Assembly: GCF_051014445.1 (NCBI RefSeq)
Contig: NW_027488379.1
Coordinates: 558,001-622,000 of the forward strand
DNA from: Colletes latitarsis
Lineage: Eukaryota; Arthropoda; Insecta; Hymenoptera; Colletidae
Length of the DNA stretch: 64,000 nt
Direction: 5' to 3'
How positions within the stretch are numbered: position 1 is the first letter of the stretch; each line of letters begins with the position of its first letter. Below, one piece after another: positions 53,086 to 64,000 of the stretch. Under the pieces are notes generated by a model. It made no database searches. It saw nothing but the letters and a program-made list of their open reading frames with translations, and was not told the origin of the DNA. A program made the translations under genes and the position numbers.

Positions 53086-55903
53086 GGACCACGCATGTTA
53101 GGTCTAGGTTAGGCCTGGGATTTGCCCTCATCATACTCATACTTTCGCATTCTTCACATACTTGTTGAACAGATCCTGGGTTTTTTCCGGTATGGGTCAC
53201 GTAGTAGTGTGGTACCACACTGAAACAGTCGATTAAACCTGGTTTCGATCAATATTTTTGAGGATAACGCATGTTAGGTCTAGGTTAGGCCGGGGATTTT
53301 CACTGATCAGACTCATACTTTCGCATTCTTCACATACTTGTTGGACGGATCCTGGGTTTTTTCTGGTTTGGATCACGTAGTAATGTGGGACCACACTGAA
53401 ACAATCAATTAAACCTGGTCTTGATAAATATTTTAGAGGATAACGCATGTTAGGTCTGGGATAGGTCTGGGATTTGCCCCCATCAGGCTCATACTTTCGC
53501 GTTTTTCACATACTTGTTGAACAGATCCTGGGTTTTTTCCGGTTTGGGTCACGTAGTAGTGTGGTACCACACTGAAACAGTCGATTAAACCTGGTTTGGA
53601 TCAATATTTTAGAGGATAACCCAAGTTTGGTCTGGGATAGGTCTGGGATTTTCACTCATCAGACTCATACCTTCGCATTCTTCACATACTTGTTGAACAG
53701 ATCCTGGGTTTTTTCTGGTTTGGGTCCCGTAGTAATGTGGTACCACACTGAAACAGTCAATTAAACCAGGTTTCGATCAATATTTTTGAGGATAACGCAT
53801 GTTTGGTCTAGGTTAGGCCTGGGACTTTCACTCATCAGACTCATACTTTCGCATTCTTCACATACTTGTTGGACGGATCCTGGGTTTTTTCTGGTTTGGA
53901 TCACGTAGTAATGTGGGACCACACTGAAACAATCAATTAAACCTGGTCTTGATAAATATTTTAGAGGATAACGCATGTTAGGTCTGGGATAGGTCTGGGA
54001 TTTGCCCTCATCAGGCTCATACTTTCGCGTTTTTCACATACTTGTTGAACAGATCCTGGGTTTTTTCCGGTTTGGGTCACGTAGTAGTGTGGTACCACAC
54101 TGAAACAGTCGATTAAACCTGGTTTGGATCAATATTTTAGAGGATAACCCAAGTTTGGTCTGGGATAGGTCTGGGATTTTCACTCATCAGACTCATACCT
54201 TCGCATTCTTCACATACTTGCTGAACAGATCCTGGGTTTTTTCTGGTTTGGGTCACGTAGTAGTGTGGTACCACACTGAAACAGTCGATTAAAGCTGGCT
54301 TCGATCAATATTTTTGAGGATAACGCATGTTAGGTCTAGGTTAGGCCGGGGATTTTCAGTCATCAGACTCATACTTTCGCATTCTTCACATACTTGTAGG
54401 ACGGATCCTGGGTTTTTTCTGGTTTGGATCACGTAGTAATGTGGGACCACACTGAAACAATCAATTAAACCTGGTCTTGATAAATATTTTAGAGGATAAC
54501 GCATGTTTGGTCTGGGATAGGTCTGGGATTTGCCCTCATCATACTCATACTTTCGCACACTTCACAAACTCCTTGAACAGATCCTGGATTATTTTCAGGT
54601 TTGGATCACATAGTAATGTGGTACCACACTGAAACAGTCGATTAAACCAGGTTTTGCCCAATATTTATGAGGATAACGCATGTTAGGTCTAGTTTAGGCC
54701 TGGGATTTGCCCTCATCAGACTCATTCTTTCGCATACTTCAAATACTTGTTGAACAGGTCCTGGGTTTTTTTCTGGTTTGGATCACGTAGTAATGTGGCG
54801 CCACACTGAAACAGTCGATTAAACCTGGTTTCGATCAATATTTTTGAGGATAACGCATGTTAGGTATAGGTTAGGCCGAGGATTTTCACTCATCAGACTC
54901 ATACTTTCGCGTTTTTCACATACTTGTTGAACAGATCCTGGGTTTTTTCCGGTTTGGGTCACGTAGTAGTGTGGTACCACACTGAAACAGTCGATTAAAG
55001 CTGGCTTCGATCAATATTTTTGAGGATAACGCATGTTAGGTCTAGGTTAGGCCGGGGATTTTCAGTCATCAGACTCATACTTTCGCATTCTTCACATACT
55101 TGTAGGACGGATCCTGGGTTTTTTCTGGTTTGGATCACGTAGTAATGTGGGACCACACTGAAACAATCAATTAAACCTGGTCTTGATAAATATTTTAGAG
55201 GATAACGCATGTTTGGTCTGGGATAGGTCTGGGATTTGCCCTCATCATACTCATACTTTCGCACACTTCACAAACTCCTTGAACAGATCCTGGATTATTT
55301 TCAGGTTTGGATCACATAGTAATGTGGTACCACACTGAAACAGTCGATTAAACCAGGTTTTGCCCAATATTTTTGAGGATAACGCATGTTAGGTCTAGGT
55401 TAGGCCGAGGATTTTCACTCATCAGACTCATACTTTCGCATTCTCCACATACTTGTTGAACGGATCCTGAGTTTTTTCTGGTTTGGATCACATAGTAATG
55501 TGGTACCACACTGAAACAGGTGATTAAACCAGGTTTCGATCAAAATTTTGAGGATAACGCATGTTAGGTCTAGGTTAGGCCGGGGTTTTTCACTCATAAC
55601 ACTCATACTTTCGAATTCTTCACATACTTGTTGAACGGATCCTGGGTTTTTACTGGTTTGGATCACGTAGTAATGTGGTACCACACTGAAACATTCAATT
55701 AAAGCTGGTCTTGATAAATATTTTAGAGGATAACGCATGTTAGGTTTGGGTTAGGTCTAGGATTTGCCCTCATCAGGCTCATACTTTCGCATATATCTCA
55801 TACTTCATGGCTAGATCCTGGGCTGTTTCTGGATTGTGTCACGTAGTAATGTGGGACCACACTGAAACAATCAATTAAACCTGGTTTCCATCAATATTTT
55901 AGA
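53086..55903 (+). repeat. 2,818-bp HOR, copy B (16 monomers)
   Basis: This is copy A minus two monomers (353 bp). In A the cttgctgaacag monomer leads to a tgggtcccgtag dyad and two further monomers. In B it runs straight into tgggtcacgtagtagtgtgg near 54,250. A 1-bp loss near 55,545 (caaaattttgagg against caatatttttgagg) further distinguishes it. Otherwise it follows A closely. Confidence 0.85.
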
Positions 55904-58130
55904 GGACCACGCATGTTAGGTCTAGGTTAGGCCTGGGATTTGCCCTCATCATACTCATACTTTCGCATTCTTCACATACTTGTTGAACAGATCCTGGGTT
56001 TTTTCCGGTATGGGTCACGTAGTAGTGTGGTACCACACTGAAACAGTCGATTAAACCTGGTTTCGATCAATATTTTTGAGGATAACGCATGTTAGGTCTA
56101 GGTTAGGCCGGGGATTTTCACTGATCAGACTCATACTTTCGCATTCTTCACATACTTGTTGGACGGATCCTGGGTTTTTTCTGGTTTGGATCACGTAGTA
56201 ATGTGGGACCACACTGAAACAATCAATTAAACCTGGTCTTGATAAATATTTTAGAGGATAACGCATGTTAGGTCTGGGATAGGTCTGGGATTTGCCCCCA
56301 TCAGGCTCATACTTTCGCGTTTTTCACATACTTGTTGAACAGATCCTGGGTTTTTTCCGGTTTGGGTCACGTAGTAGTGTGGTACCACACTGAAACAGTC
56401 GATTAAACCTGGTTTGGATCAATATTTTAGAGGATAACCCAAGTTTGGTCTGGGATAGGTCTGGGATTTTCACTCATCAGACTCATACCTTCGCATTCTT
56501 CACATACTTGTTGAACAGATCCTGGGTTTTTTCTGGTTTGGGTCCCGTAGTAATGTGGTACCACACTGAAACAGTCAATTAAACCAGGTTTCGATCAATA
56601 TTTTTGAGGATAACGCATGTTTGGTCTAGGTTAGGCCTGGGACTTTCACTCATCAGACTCATACTTTCGCATTCTTCACATACTTGTTGGACGGATCCTG
56701 GGTTTTTTCTGGTTTGGATCACGTAGTAATGTGGGACCACACTGAAACAATCAATTAAACCTGGTCTTGATAAATATTTTAGAGGATAACGCATGTTAGG
56801 TCTGGGATAGGTCTGGGATTTGCCCTCATCAGGCTCATACTTTCGCGTTTTTCACATACTTGTTGAACAGATCCTGGGTTTTTTCCGGTTTGGGTCACGT
56901 AGTAGTGTGGTACCACACTGAAACAGTCGATTAAACCTGGTTTGGATCAATATTTTAGAGGATAACCCAAGTTTGGTCTGGGATAGGTCTGGGATTTTCA
57001 CTCATCAGACTCATACCTTCGCATTCTTCACATACTTGCTGAACAGATCCTGGGTTTTTTCTGGTTTGGGTCCCGTAGTAATGTGGTACCACACTGAAAC
57101 AGTCAATTAAACCAGGTTTCGATCAATATTTTTGAGGATAACGCATGTTTGGTCTAGGTTAGGCCTGGGACTTTCACTCATCAGACTCTTACTTTCGCAT
57201 TCTTCACATACTTGTTGAACGGATCCTGGGTTTTTTCTGGTTTGGATCACGTAGTAATGTGGGACCACACTGAAACAATGAATTAAACCTGGTCTTGATA
57301 AATATTTTTGAGGATAACGCAAGTTAGGTCTGGGATAGGTCTGGGATTTGCCCTCATCAGGCCCATACTTTCGCGTTTTTCACATACTTGTTGAACAGAT
57401 CCTGGGTTTTTTCCGGTTTGGGTCACGTAGTAGTGTGGTACCACACTGAAACAGTCGATTAAAGCTGGCTTCGATCAATATTTTTGAGGATAACGCATGT
57501 TAGGTCTAGGTTAGGCCGGGGATTTTCAGTCATCAGACTCATACTTTCGCATTCTTCACATACTTGTAGGACGGATCCTGGGTTTTTTCTGGTTTGGATC
57601 ACGTAGTAATGTGGGACCACACTGAAACAATCAATTAAACCTGGTCTTGATAAATATTTTAGAGGATAACGCATGTTTGGTCTGGGATAGGTCTGGGATT
57701 TGCCCTCATCATACTCATACTTTCGCACACTTCACAAACTCCTTGAACAGATCCTGGATTATTTTCAGGTTTGGATCACATAGTAATGTGGTACCACACT
57801 GAAACAGTCGATTAAACCAGGTTTTGCCCAATATTTATGAGGATAACGCATGTTAGGTCTAGTTTAGGCCTGGGATTTGCCCTCATCAGACTCATTCTTT
57901 CGCATACTTCAAATACTTGTTGAACAGGTCCTGGGTTTTTTTCTGGTTTGGATCACGTAGTAATGTGGTACCACACTGAAACATTCAATTAAAGCTGGTC
58001 TTGATAAATATTTTAGAGGATAACGCATGTTAGGTTTGGGTTAGGTCTAGGATTTGCCCTCATCAGGCTCATACTTTCGCATATATCTCATACTTCATGG
58101 CTAGATCCTGGGCTGTTTCTGGATTTTGTC
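55904..58130 (+). repeat. Truncated HOR, copy C with internal junction
   Basis: C follows copy A, including the two monomers missing from B, up to about 57,967. There gtaatgtgg continues with taccacactgaaacattc, the sequence found about 880 bp further on in A. So about five monomers are missing at an in-register junction within the dyad. It then carries the gcatatatctcatacttcatgg monomer and breaks away near 58,130. Confidence 0.8.
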
Positions 58131-59589
58131 ACGTTGTAATGTGGGACCACACTGAAACAATCAATTAAACCTGGTCTTGATAAATATTTTAGAGGATAAC
58201 GCATGTTAGGTGTGGGATAGGTCTGGGATTTGCCCTCATCATACTCATACTTTCGCACACTTCACATACTCCTTGAACAGATCCTGGATTATTTTCAGGT
58301 TTGTATCACATAGTAATGTGGTACCACACTGAAACAGTCGATTAAACCTGGTTTCGATCAATATTTTTGAGGATAACGCATGTTAGGTCTGGGTTAGGTC
58401 TAGGATTTGCCCTCATCAGACTCATACTTTCGCATTCTCCACATACTTGTTGAACGGATCCTGGGTTTTTACTGGTTTGGATCACGTAGTAATGTGATAC
58501 CACACTGAAACAGTCGATTAAACCTGGTTTCGACCAATATTTTTGAGGATAACGCATGTTAGGTCTAGGTTAGGCCGAGGATTTTCACTCACCAAACTCG
58601 TACTTTCGCATTCTCCACATACTTGTTGAACGGATTCTGGGTTTTTACTGGTTTGGATCACGTAGTAATGTGGTACCACACTGAAACATTCCATTAAAGC
58701 TGGTCTTGATAAATATTTTAGAGGATAACGCATTTTAGGTCTGGGATAGGTCTGGGATTTGCCCTCATCATACTCATACTTTCGCACACTTCACATACTC
58801 CTTGAACAGATCCTGGATTATTTTCAGGTTTGGATCACATAGTAATGTGGTACCACACTGAAACAGTCGATTAAACGAGGTTTTGCCCAATATTTTTGAG
58901 GATAACGCATGTTAGGTCTAGTTTAGGCCTGGGATTTGCCCTCATCAGACTCATTCTTTCGCATACTTCAAATACTTGTTGAACAGGTCCTGGGTTTTTT
59001 TCTGGTTTGGATCACGTAGTCATGTGCTACCACACTGAAACAGTCGATTAAACCTGGTTTCGATCAATATTTTTTAGGATAACGCATGTTAGGTATAGGT
59101 TAGGCCGAGGATTTTCACTCATCAGAATCATACTTTCGCATTCTCCACACACTTGTTGAACGGATCCTGGGTTTTTACTGGTTTGGATCACGTAGTAATG
59201 TGGGACCACACTGAAACAATCAATTAAACCTGGTCTTGATGAATATTTTAGAGGATAACGCATGTTAGGTTTGGGTTAGGTCTAGGATTTGCCCTCATCA
59301 GGCTCATACTTTCGCATATTACTCATACTTCATGGCTAGAGCCTGGGCTGTTTCTGGATTGTGTCACGTAGTAATGGGGTACCACGCTGAAACAGTCAAT
59401 TAAACCTGGTCTTGATAAATATTTTAGAGGATAACGCTTGTTAGGTCTAGGTTAGCCCTGGGATTTTCACTCATCAGACTCATACTTTCGCATTCTTCAC
59501 ATACTTGTTGAACAGATACAGGGTTTTTTCTGGTTTGGATCACATAGTAATGTGGTACCACACTGAAACAGTCGATTAAACCAGGTTTC

Positions 59590-62500
59590 GATCAATATTT
59601 ATGAGGATAACGCATATTAGGTCTAGGTTAGGCCTGGATTTTCACTCATCAGACACATACTTTCGTATTCTTCACATACTTGTTGAACGGATCCTGGGTT
59701 TTTTCTGGTTTGGATCACGTAGTAATGTAGGACTTACTGAAACAGTCCATTAAACCTGGTTTGGATCAATATTTTAGAGGATAACGCAAGTTTGGTCTGG
59801 GATAGGTCTGGGATTTGCCCCCATCAGACTCATACTATCGCATATTTCTTATACTTCCTGGCTATATCCTGGGATATTTCTGGATTGCATCACGTAGTAA
59901 TGTGGTACCACACTGAAACAATCAATTAAACCTGGTTTCGCTCAATATTTTAGAAGATGACGCGTGTTAGGTTTAGGTTAGGCCTGGGATTTGCCCTCAT
60001 CAGGGTCATACTTTCACAGTTTTAACATGCATGTTGACCTGATCGAGGGTTTTTTCTGCTTTGGATCACGTAGTGAAGTGGTACCACAACTAAAACAGTC
60101 AATTAAACCTGGTTTCGATCACTATTTTAGAGGATAACGCAAGTTAGGTCTGGGATAGGTCTCGGATTATCCCTCATCAGACTCATACTTTCGCACACTT
60201 CACATACTCCTTGACAAGATCCAGGGTTTTTTTCTGGTTTGGATCACGTAGTAATGTGGTACCACACTGAAACAGTCGATTAAACCTGGTTTCGATTAAT
60301 ATTTTTGAGGATAACGCATGTTAGGTCTGGGATAGGTCTGGGATTTGCCTTCATCAGACTCATACTTTCGCAGTTTTAACATGCATGTTGACCTGATCGA
60401 GGGTTTTTTCTGCTTTGGATCACGTAGTAAAGTGGTACCACACTAAAACAGTCAATTAAACCTGGTTTCGATCAATATTTTTGAGGATAACGAAAGTTAT
60501 GTCTAGTTTAGGCCTGGGATTTGCCCTCATCAGACTCATACTTTCGCATACTTCACATACTTGTTGAACTGATCCTGGGTTTTTTTCTGGTTTGGATCAC
60601 GTAGTAAAGAGGTACCACACTGAAGCAGTCCATTAAACCTGGTTTCGTTCAATATTTTAGAGGATAACGCATGTTAGGTTTGGGTTAGGTCTAGGATTTG
60701 CCCTCATCAGGCTGATACTTTCGCATATTTCTCATAATTCATGGCTAGATCCTGGGCTGTTTCTGGATTGTATCACGTAGTAATGTGGTACCACGCTGAA
60801 ACAGTCAATTAAACCTGGTTTCGTTCAATATTTTAGAGGATAACGCAAGTTAGGTCTGGGATAGGTCTGGGATTTGCCCTCATCAGGCTCATACTTTCGC
60901 GTTTTTCACATACTTGTTGAACAGATCCTGGGTTTTTTCCGGCTTGGGTCACGTAGTAGTGTGGTACCACACTGAAACAGTCGATTAAGCCTGGTTTCGA
61001 TTAATATTTTTGAGGATAACGCATGTTAGGTCTGGGATAGGTCTGGGATTTGCCCACATCAGGCTCATACTTTCGCAGTTTTAACATGCATGTTGACCTG
61101 ATCGAGGGTTTTCTCTGCTTTGGATCACGTAGAAAAGTGGTACCACACTAAAACAGTCAATTAAACCTGGTTTCGATCAATATTTTAGAGGATAACGAAA
61201 GTTATGTCTAGTTTAGGTCTGGGATTTGCCCTCATCAGACTCATACTTTCGCATTCTTCACATACTTGTTGAAAAGATCCTGGGGTTTTTTCTGGTTTGG
61301 ATCACGTAGTAATGTGGTACCACACTGAAACAGTCGATTAAACCTGGTTTCGATCAATATTTTTGGGGATAACGCATGTTAGGTCTAGGTTAGGCCGGGG
61401 ATATTCACTCATCAGACTCACACTTTCGCATTCTTCACATAGTTGTTGAACGGCTCCTGGGTTTTTTCTAGTTTGGTTCACGTAGTAATGTGGTACCACA
61501 CTGAAACATTCAATTAAACCTGGTCTTGATAAATATTTTAGAGGATAACGCATGTTAGGTTAGGGTTAGGTCTAGGATTTGCCCCCATCAGGCTCATACT
61601 TTCGCATATTTCTCATACTTCATGGCTGGATCCTGGGCTATTTCTGGATTGGATCACGTAGTAATGTGGTACCACACTGAAACAGTCAATTAAACCTGGT
61701 TTTGATCAATATTTTAGAGAATAATCCATGTTAGGTCTAGGTTAGGTCTGGGATTTGCTCTCATCAGGCTCATTCTTTCGCATGTTTCTCATACTTGATG
61801 GATAGATCCTGGGCTTTTTCTGGATTGCATCACGTAGTAAGGAAGTACAACACTGAAACAGACAATTAAACCTGGTTTCCATCAATATTTTAGAGGACCA
61901 CGCATGTTAGGTCTAGGTTAGGCCTAGGATTTGCCCTCATCAGGCTCATACTTTCGCGTTTTTCACATACTTGTTGAACGGATCCTGGGTTTTTTCTGGT
62001 TTGCATCACGTAGTAATGTGGGACCACACTGAAACAATCAATGAAACCTGGTCTTGATAAATATTTTAGAGAATAATTCATGTTAGGTCTAGGTTAGGTC
62101 TGGGATTTGCTCTCATCAGGCACATTCTTTCGCATATTTCTCATACTTGATGGCTAGATCCTGGAGTTTTTCTGGATTGCATCACGTAGTAATGTGGTAC
62201 CACACTGAAACAGTCAATTAAACCTGGTTTCCATCAATATTTTAGAGGACAACGCGTGTTAGGTCTGGGATAGGCCTGGGATTTGCCCTCATCAGGATCA
62301 TACTTTCGCAGTTTTAACATACATGTTGACCTGATCGAGGGTTTTTTCTGCTTTGCATCACGTAGTAAAGTGGTACCACACTGAAGCAGTCCATTAAACT
62401 TGGTTTGGATCAATATTTTAGAGGATAACGCATGTTAGGTCTAGGTTAGGTCTGGGGTTTTGCTCTCATCAGGCTCATTCTTTCGCATATTTCTCATACA

Positions 62501-64000
62501 TGATGGCTTGATCCTGGGCCTTTTCTGGATTGCATCACGTAGTAATGTGGGACCACACTGAAACAATCAATTAAACCTGGTCTTGATAAGTATTTTAGAG
62601 GACAACGCATGTTAGGTCTGGGTTAGGTCTAGGATTTGCCCTCATCAGGCTCATACTTTCGCATATTTCTCATACTTCATGGCTAGATCCTGGGCTGTTT
62701 CTGGATTGTATCACGTAGTAATGCGGTACCACGCTGAAACAGTCAATTAAACCTGGTTTCGATCAATATTTTAGAGAATAACGCAAGTTTGGTCTGGGAT
62801 AGGTCTGGGATTTGCCCTCATCAGGCTCATACTTACGCGTTTTTCACATACTTGTTGAACAGATACTGGGTTTTTTTCTGGTTTGGGTCACGTAGCAATG
62901 TGGTACCACACTGAAACAGTCGATTAAACCAGGTTTCGATCAATATTTTAGAGGATAACGCAAGTTCAGTCTGGGATAGGTCTGGGATTTGCCCTCATCA
63001 GGCTCATACTTACGCGTTTTTCACATACTTGTTGAACAGATTCTGGGTTTTTTCTGGTTTGGGTCACGTAGTAATGTGGTACCACACTGAAAGAGTCGAT
63101 TAAACCAGGTTTCGATCAATAATTTTGAGGATAACGCATGTAAGGTCTAGGTTAGGCCTGGGATTTTCACTCATCAGACTCATACATTCGCATTCTTCAC
63201 ATACTTGTTGAACGGATCCTGGGTTTTTTCTGGTTTGGATCACGTAGTAATGTGGGGCCACACTGAAACAATCAATTAAACCTGGTCATGGTAAATATTT
63301 TAGAGGATAACGCATGTTAGGTCTGGGTTAGGTCTAGGCTTTGCCCCCGTCAGGCTCATACTTTCGCATATTTCTCATACTTCATGGCTAGATCCTGGGC
63401 TATTTCTGGACTGGATCACGTAGTAATGTGGTACCACACTGAAACAGTCAATTAAACCTGGTTTCGATCAATATTTTAGAGGATAACGGAAGTTAGGTCT
63501 GGGATAGGTCTGGGATTTGCCCTCATCAGGCTCATACTTTCGCGTTTTTCACATACTTGTTGAACAGATCCAGGGTTTTTTTCTGGTTTGGATCACGTAG
63601 TAATGTGGTACCACACTGAAACAATCAATTAAACCTGGTTTCGCTCAATATTTTAGAAGATGACGCGTGTTAGGTTTAGGTTAGGCCTGGGATTTGCCCT
63701 CATCAGGGTCATACTTTCACAGTTTTAACATGCATGTTGACCTGATCGAGGGTTTTTTCTGCTTTGGATCACGTAGTAAAGTGGTACCACAACTAAAACA
63801 GTCAATTAAACCTGGTTTCGATCACTATTTTAGAGGATAACGCAAGTTAGGTCTGGGATAGGTCTCGGATTATCCCTCATCAGACTCATACTTTCGCACA
63901 CTTCACATACTCCTTGACAAGATCCAGGGTTTTTTTCTGGTTTGGATCACGTAGTAATGTGGTACCACACTGAAACAGTCGATTAAACCTGGTTTCGATT
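59590..64000 (+). repeat. Family II satellite domain, third (runs off the window)
   Basis: Type E monomers return at about 60,017. The region contains the block shared with 14.36-14.88 kb, then the E1-x-E2 run. It next has the core HOR copy at 61.0-63.27 kb (offset 37,001 from the 24-kb copy), and then another ctggtcatgg to E1 run that is cut by the window edge. Confidence 0.8.

Larger units (their letters stand above)
49390..59590 (+). repeat. Family I satellite domain, third
   Basis: No type E monomer occurs between about 49,272 and 60,017, the longest such gap in the interior. The domain is dominated by three related HOR copies (listed separately) and a mixed tail at 58.0-59.6 kb that resembles the 9-kb region. 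Rare variants caatgaattaaacc and caggcccatactttcg near 51.29-51.38 kb also occur at 7.13-7.22 kb, tying the two domains together. Confidence 0.8.
1..64000 (+). repeat. Satellite DNA array, ~176-bp monomer, head-to-tail
   Basis: The entire window is made of about 360 copies of a monomer near 176 bp, all in the same orientation. For example, the catac of the tcatactttcgc landmark starts at 176, 353 and 529. The same landmarks recur in every line of sequence to the right edge, with no foreign insertion seen. Multi-monomer spacings fit the period: 528 is 3 units, 882 is 5, 2,816 is 16 and 2,992 is 17. Both ends of the window lie inside the array, so its true length is unknown. Neighbouring monomers of different type differ at many sites, while monomers one HOR apart are nearly identical. 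The role is probably heterochromatic (centromere, pericentromere or subtelomere), but that is inference from organisation alone. I do not recognise the satellite family by name. Confidence 0.98.

Noticed and set aside
55415..55738. Longest open frame (107 codons, minus strand)
   Set aside because: It is a satellite frame lengthened by a 1-bp loss near 55,545 (caaaattttgagg instead of caatatttttgagg), which joins two monomer frames. The equivalent position 2,818 bp upstream has the usual stop.
1..64000. CRISPR array
   Set aside because: The period is about 176 bp and the whole period is repeated. There are no short repeats separated by unique spacers.
1..64000. Embedded transposable element or retroelement remnants
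   Set aside because: No stretch departs from monomer phase for more than a few bases, apart from the 38-bp deletion at 15,132 and 17,739. No long terminal or target-site repeats were seen.

Overview
The whole window is one uninterrupted, head-to-tail array of a satellite DNA with a monomer of about 176 bp, or about 360 monomers. I found no unique sequence, protein-coding gene, RNA gene, transposon or CRISPR array on either strand. Every landmark (the tcatactttcgc motif, the TGTGG-NN-CCACA dyad, the ATTAAACC box, the gataacgcat box and the TTAGG-rich box) recurs at about 176-177 bp in the same orientation from base 1 to base 64,000. This is typical of eukaryotic centromeric, pericentromeric or subtelomeric heterochromatin. 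The host cannot be identified. Two weak hints favour an invertebrate, possibly an arthropod. CpG is not visibly depleted (7 CpG in a 176-bp composite monomer of about 41% GC, against roughly 8 expected), which argues against heavy germline methylation. Each monomer also carries TTAGG words, the arthropod telomere unit. Neither hint is proof.

Using a composite monomer that starts at tcatactttcgc, the landmarks are: a variable box at about 12-30; a GGATCC/AGATCC box at 35-40; a T6-T8 tract at 45-50; CTGGTTTGGATCA at 51-63; the dyad at about 72-83; the ATTAAACC box at 96-103; CTGGTTTCGATCA at 103-115; an AT-rich box at 115-123; gataacgcat at 127-136; the TTAGG-rich box at 138-158; and a variable ttttcactcatcagac or tttgccctcatcaggc end. 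Monomers fall into several diverged types. The most distinct (called type E here) has gcagttttaac, the palindrome AACATGCATGTT and gacctgatcgaggg.

Layout: 1-11.94 kb has no type E (family I). 11.94-26.65 kb is rich in type E (family II), with a short family I-like stretch at about 22.0-23.7 kb. 26.65-32.69 kb is family I. 32.69-49.39 kb is family II. 49.39-59.59 kb is family I. 59.59-64 kb is family II. Higher-order repeats (HORs) are superimposed. They include a near-identical 2,607-bp tandem pair at about 14.7-20.1 kb that carries a 38-bp deletion, a 2,816/2,992-bp pair at about 43.2-49.0 kb, a 3,171/2,818/truncated trio at about 49.9-58.0 kb, an 882-bp tandem pair at about 39.6-41.4 kb, and dispersed copies of the same multi-monomer blocks tens of kb apart. 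Copy lengths usually differ by whole monomers, as expected from unequal exchange.

There are no genes to work together. The short minus-strand open frames of about 61-107 codons are a by-product of a monomer that has one open antisense frame. The most interesting candidates are the dyad whose arms are kept while its central two bases vary, the alternation of two HOR families, and the telomere-like words in each monomer.
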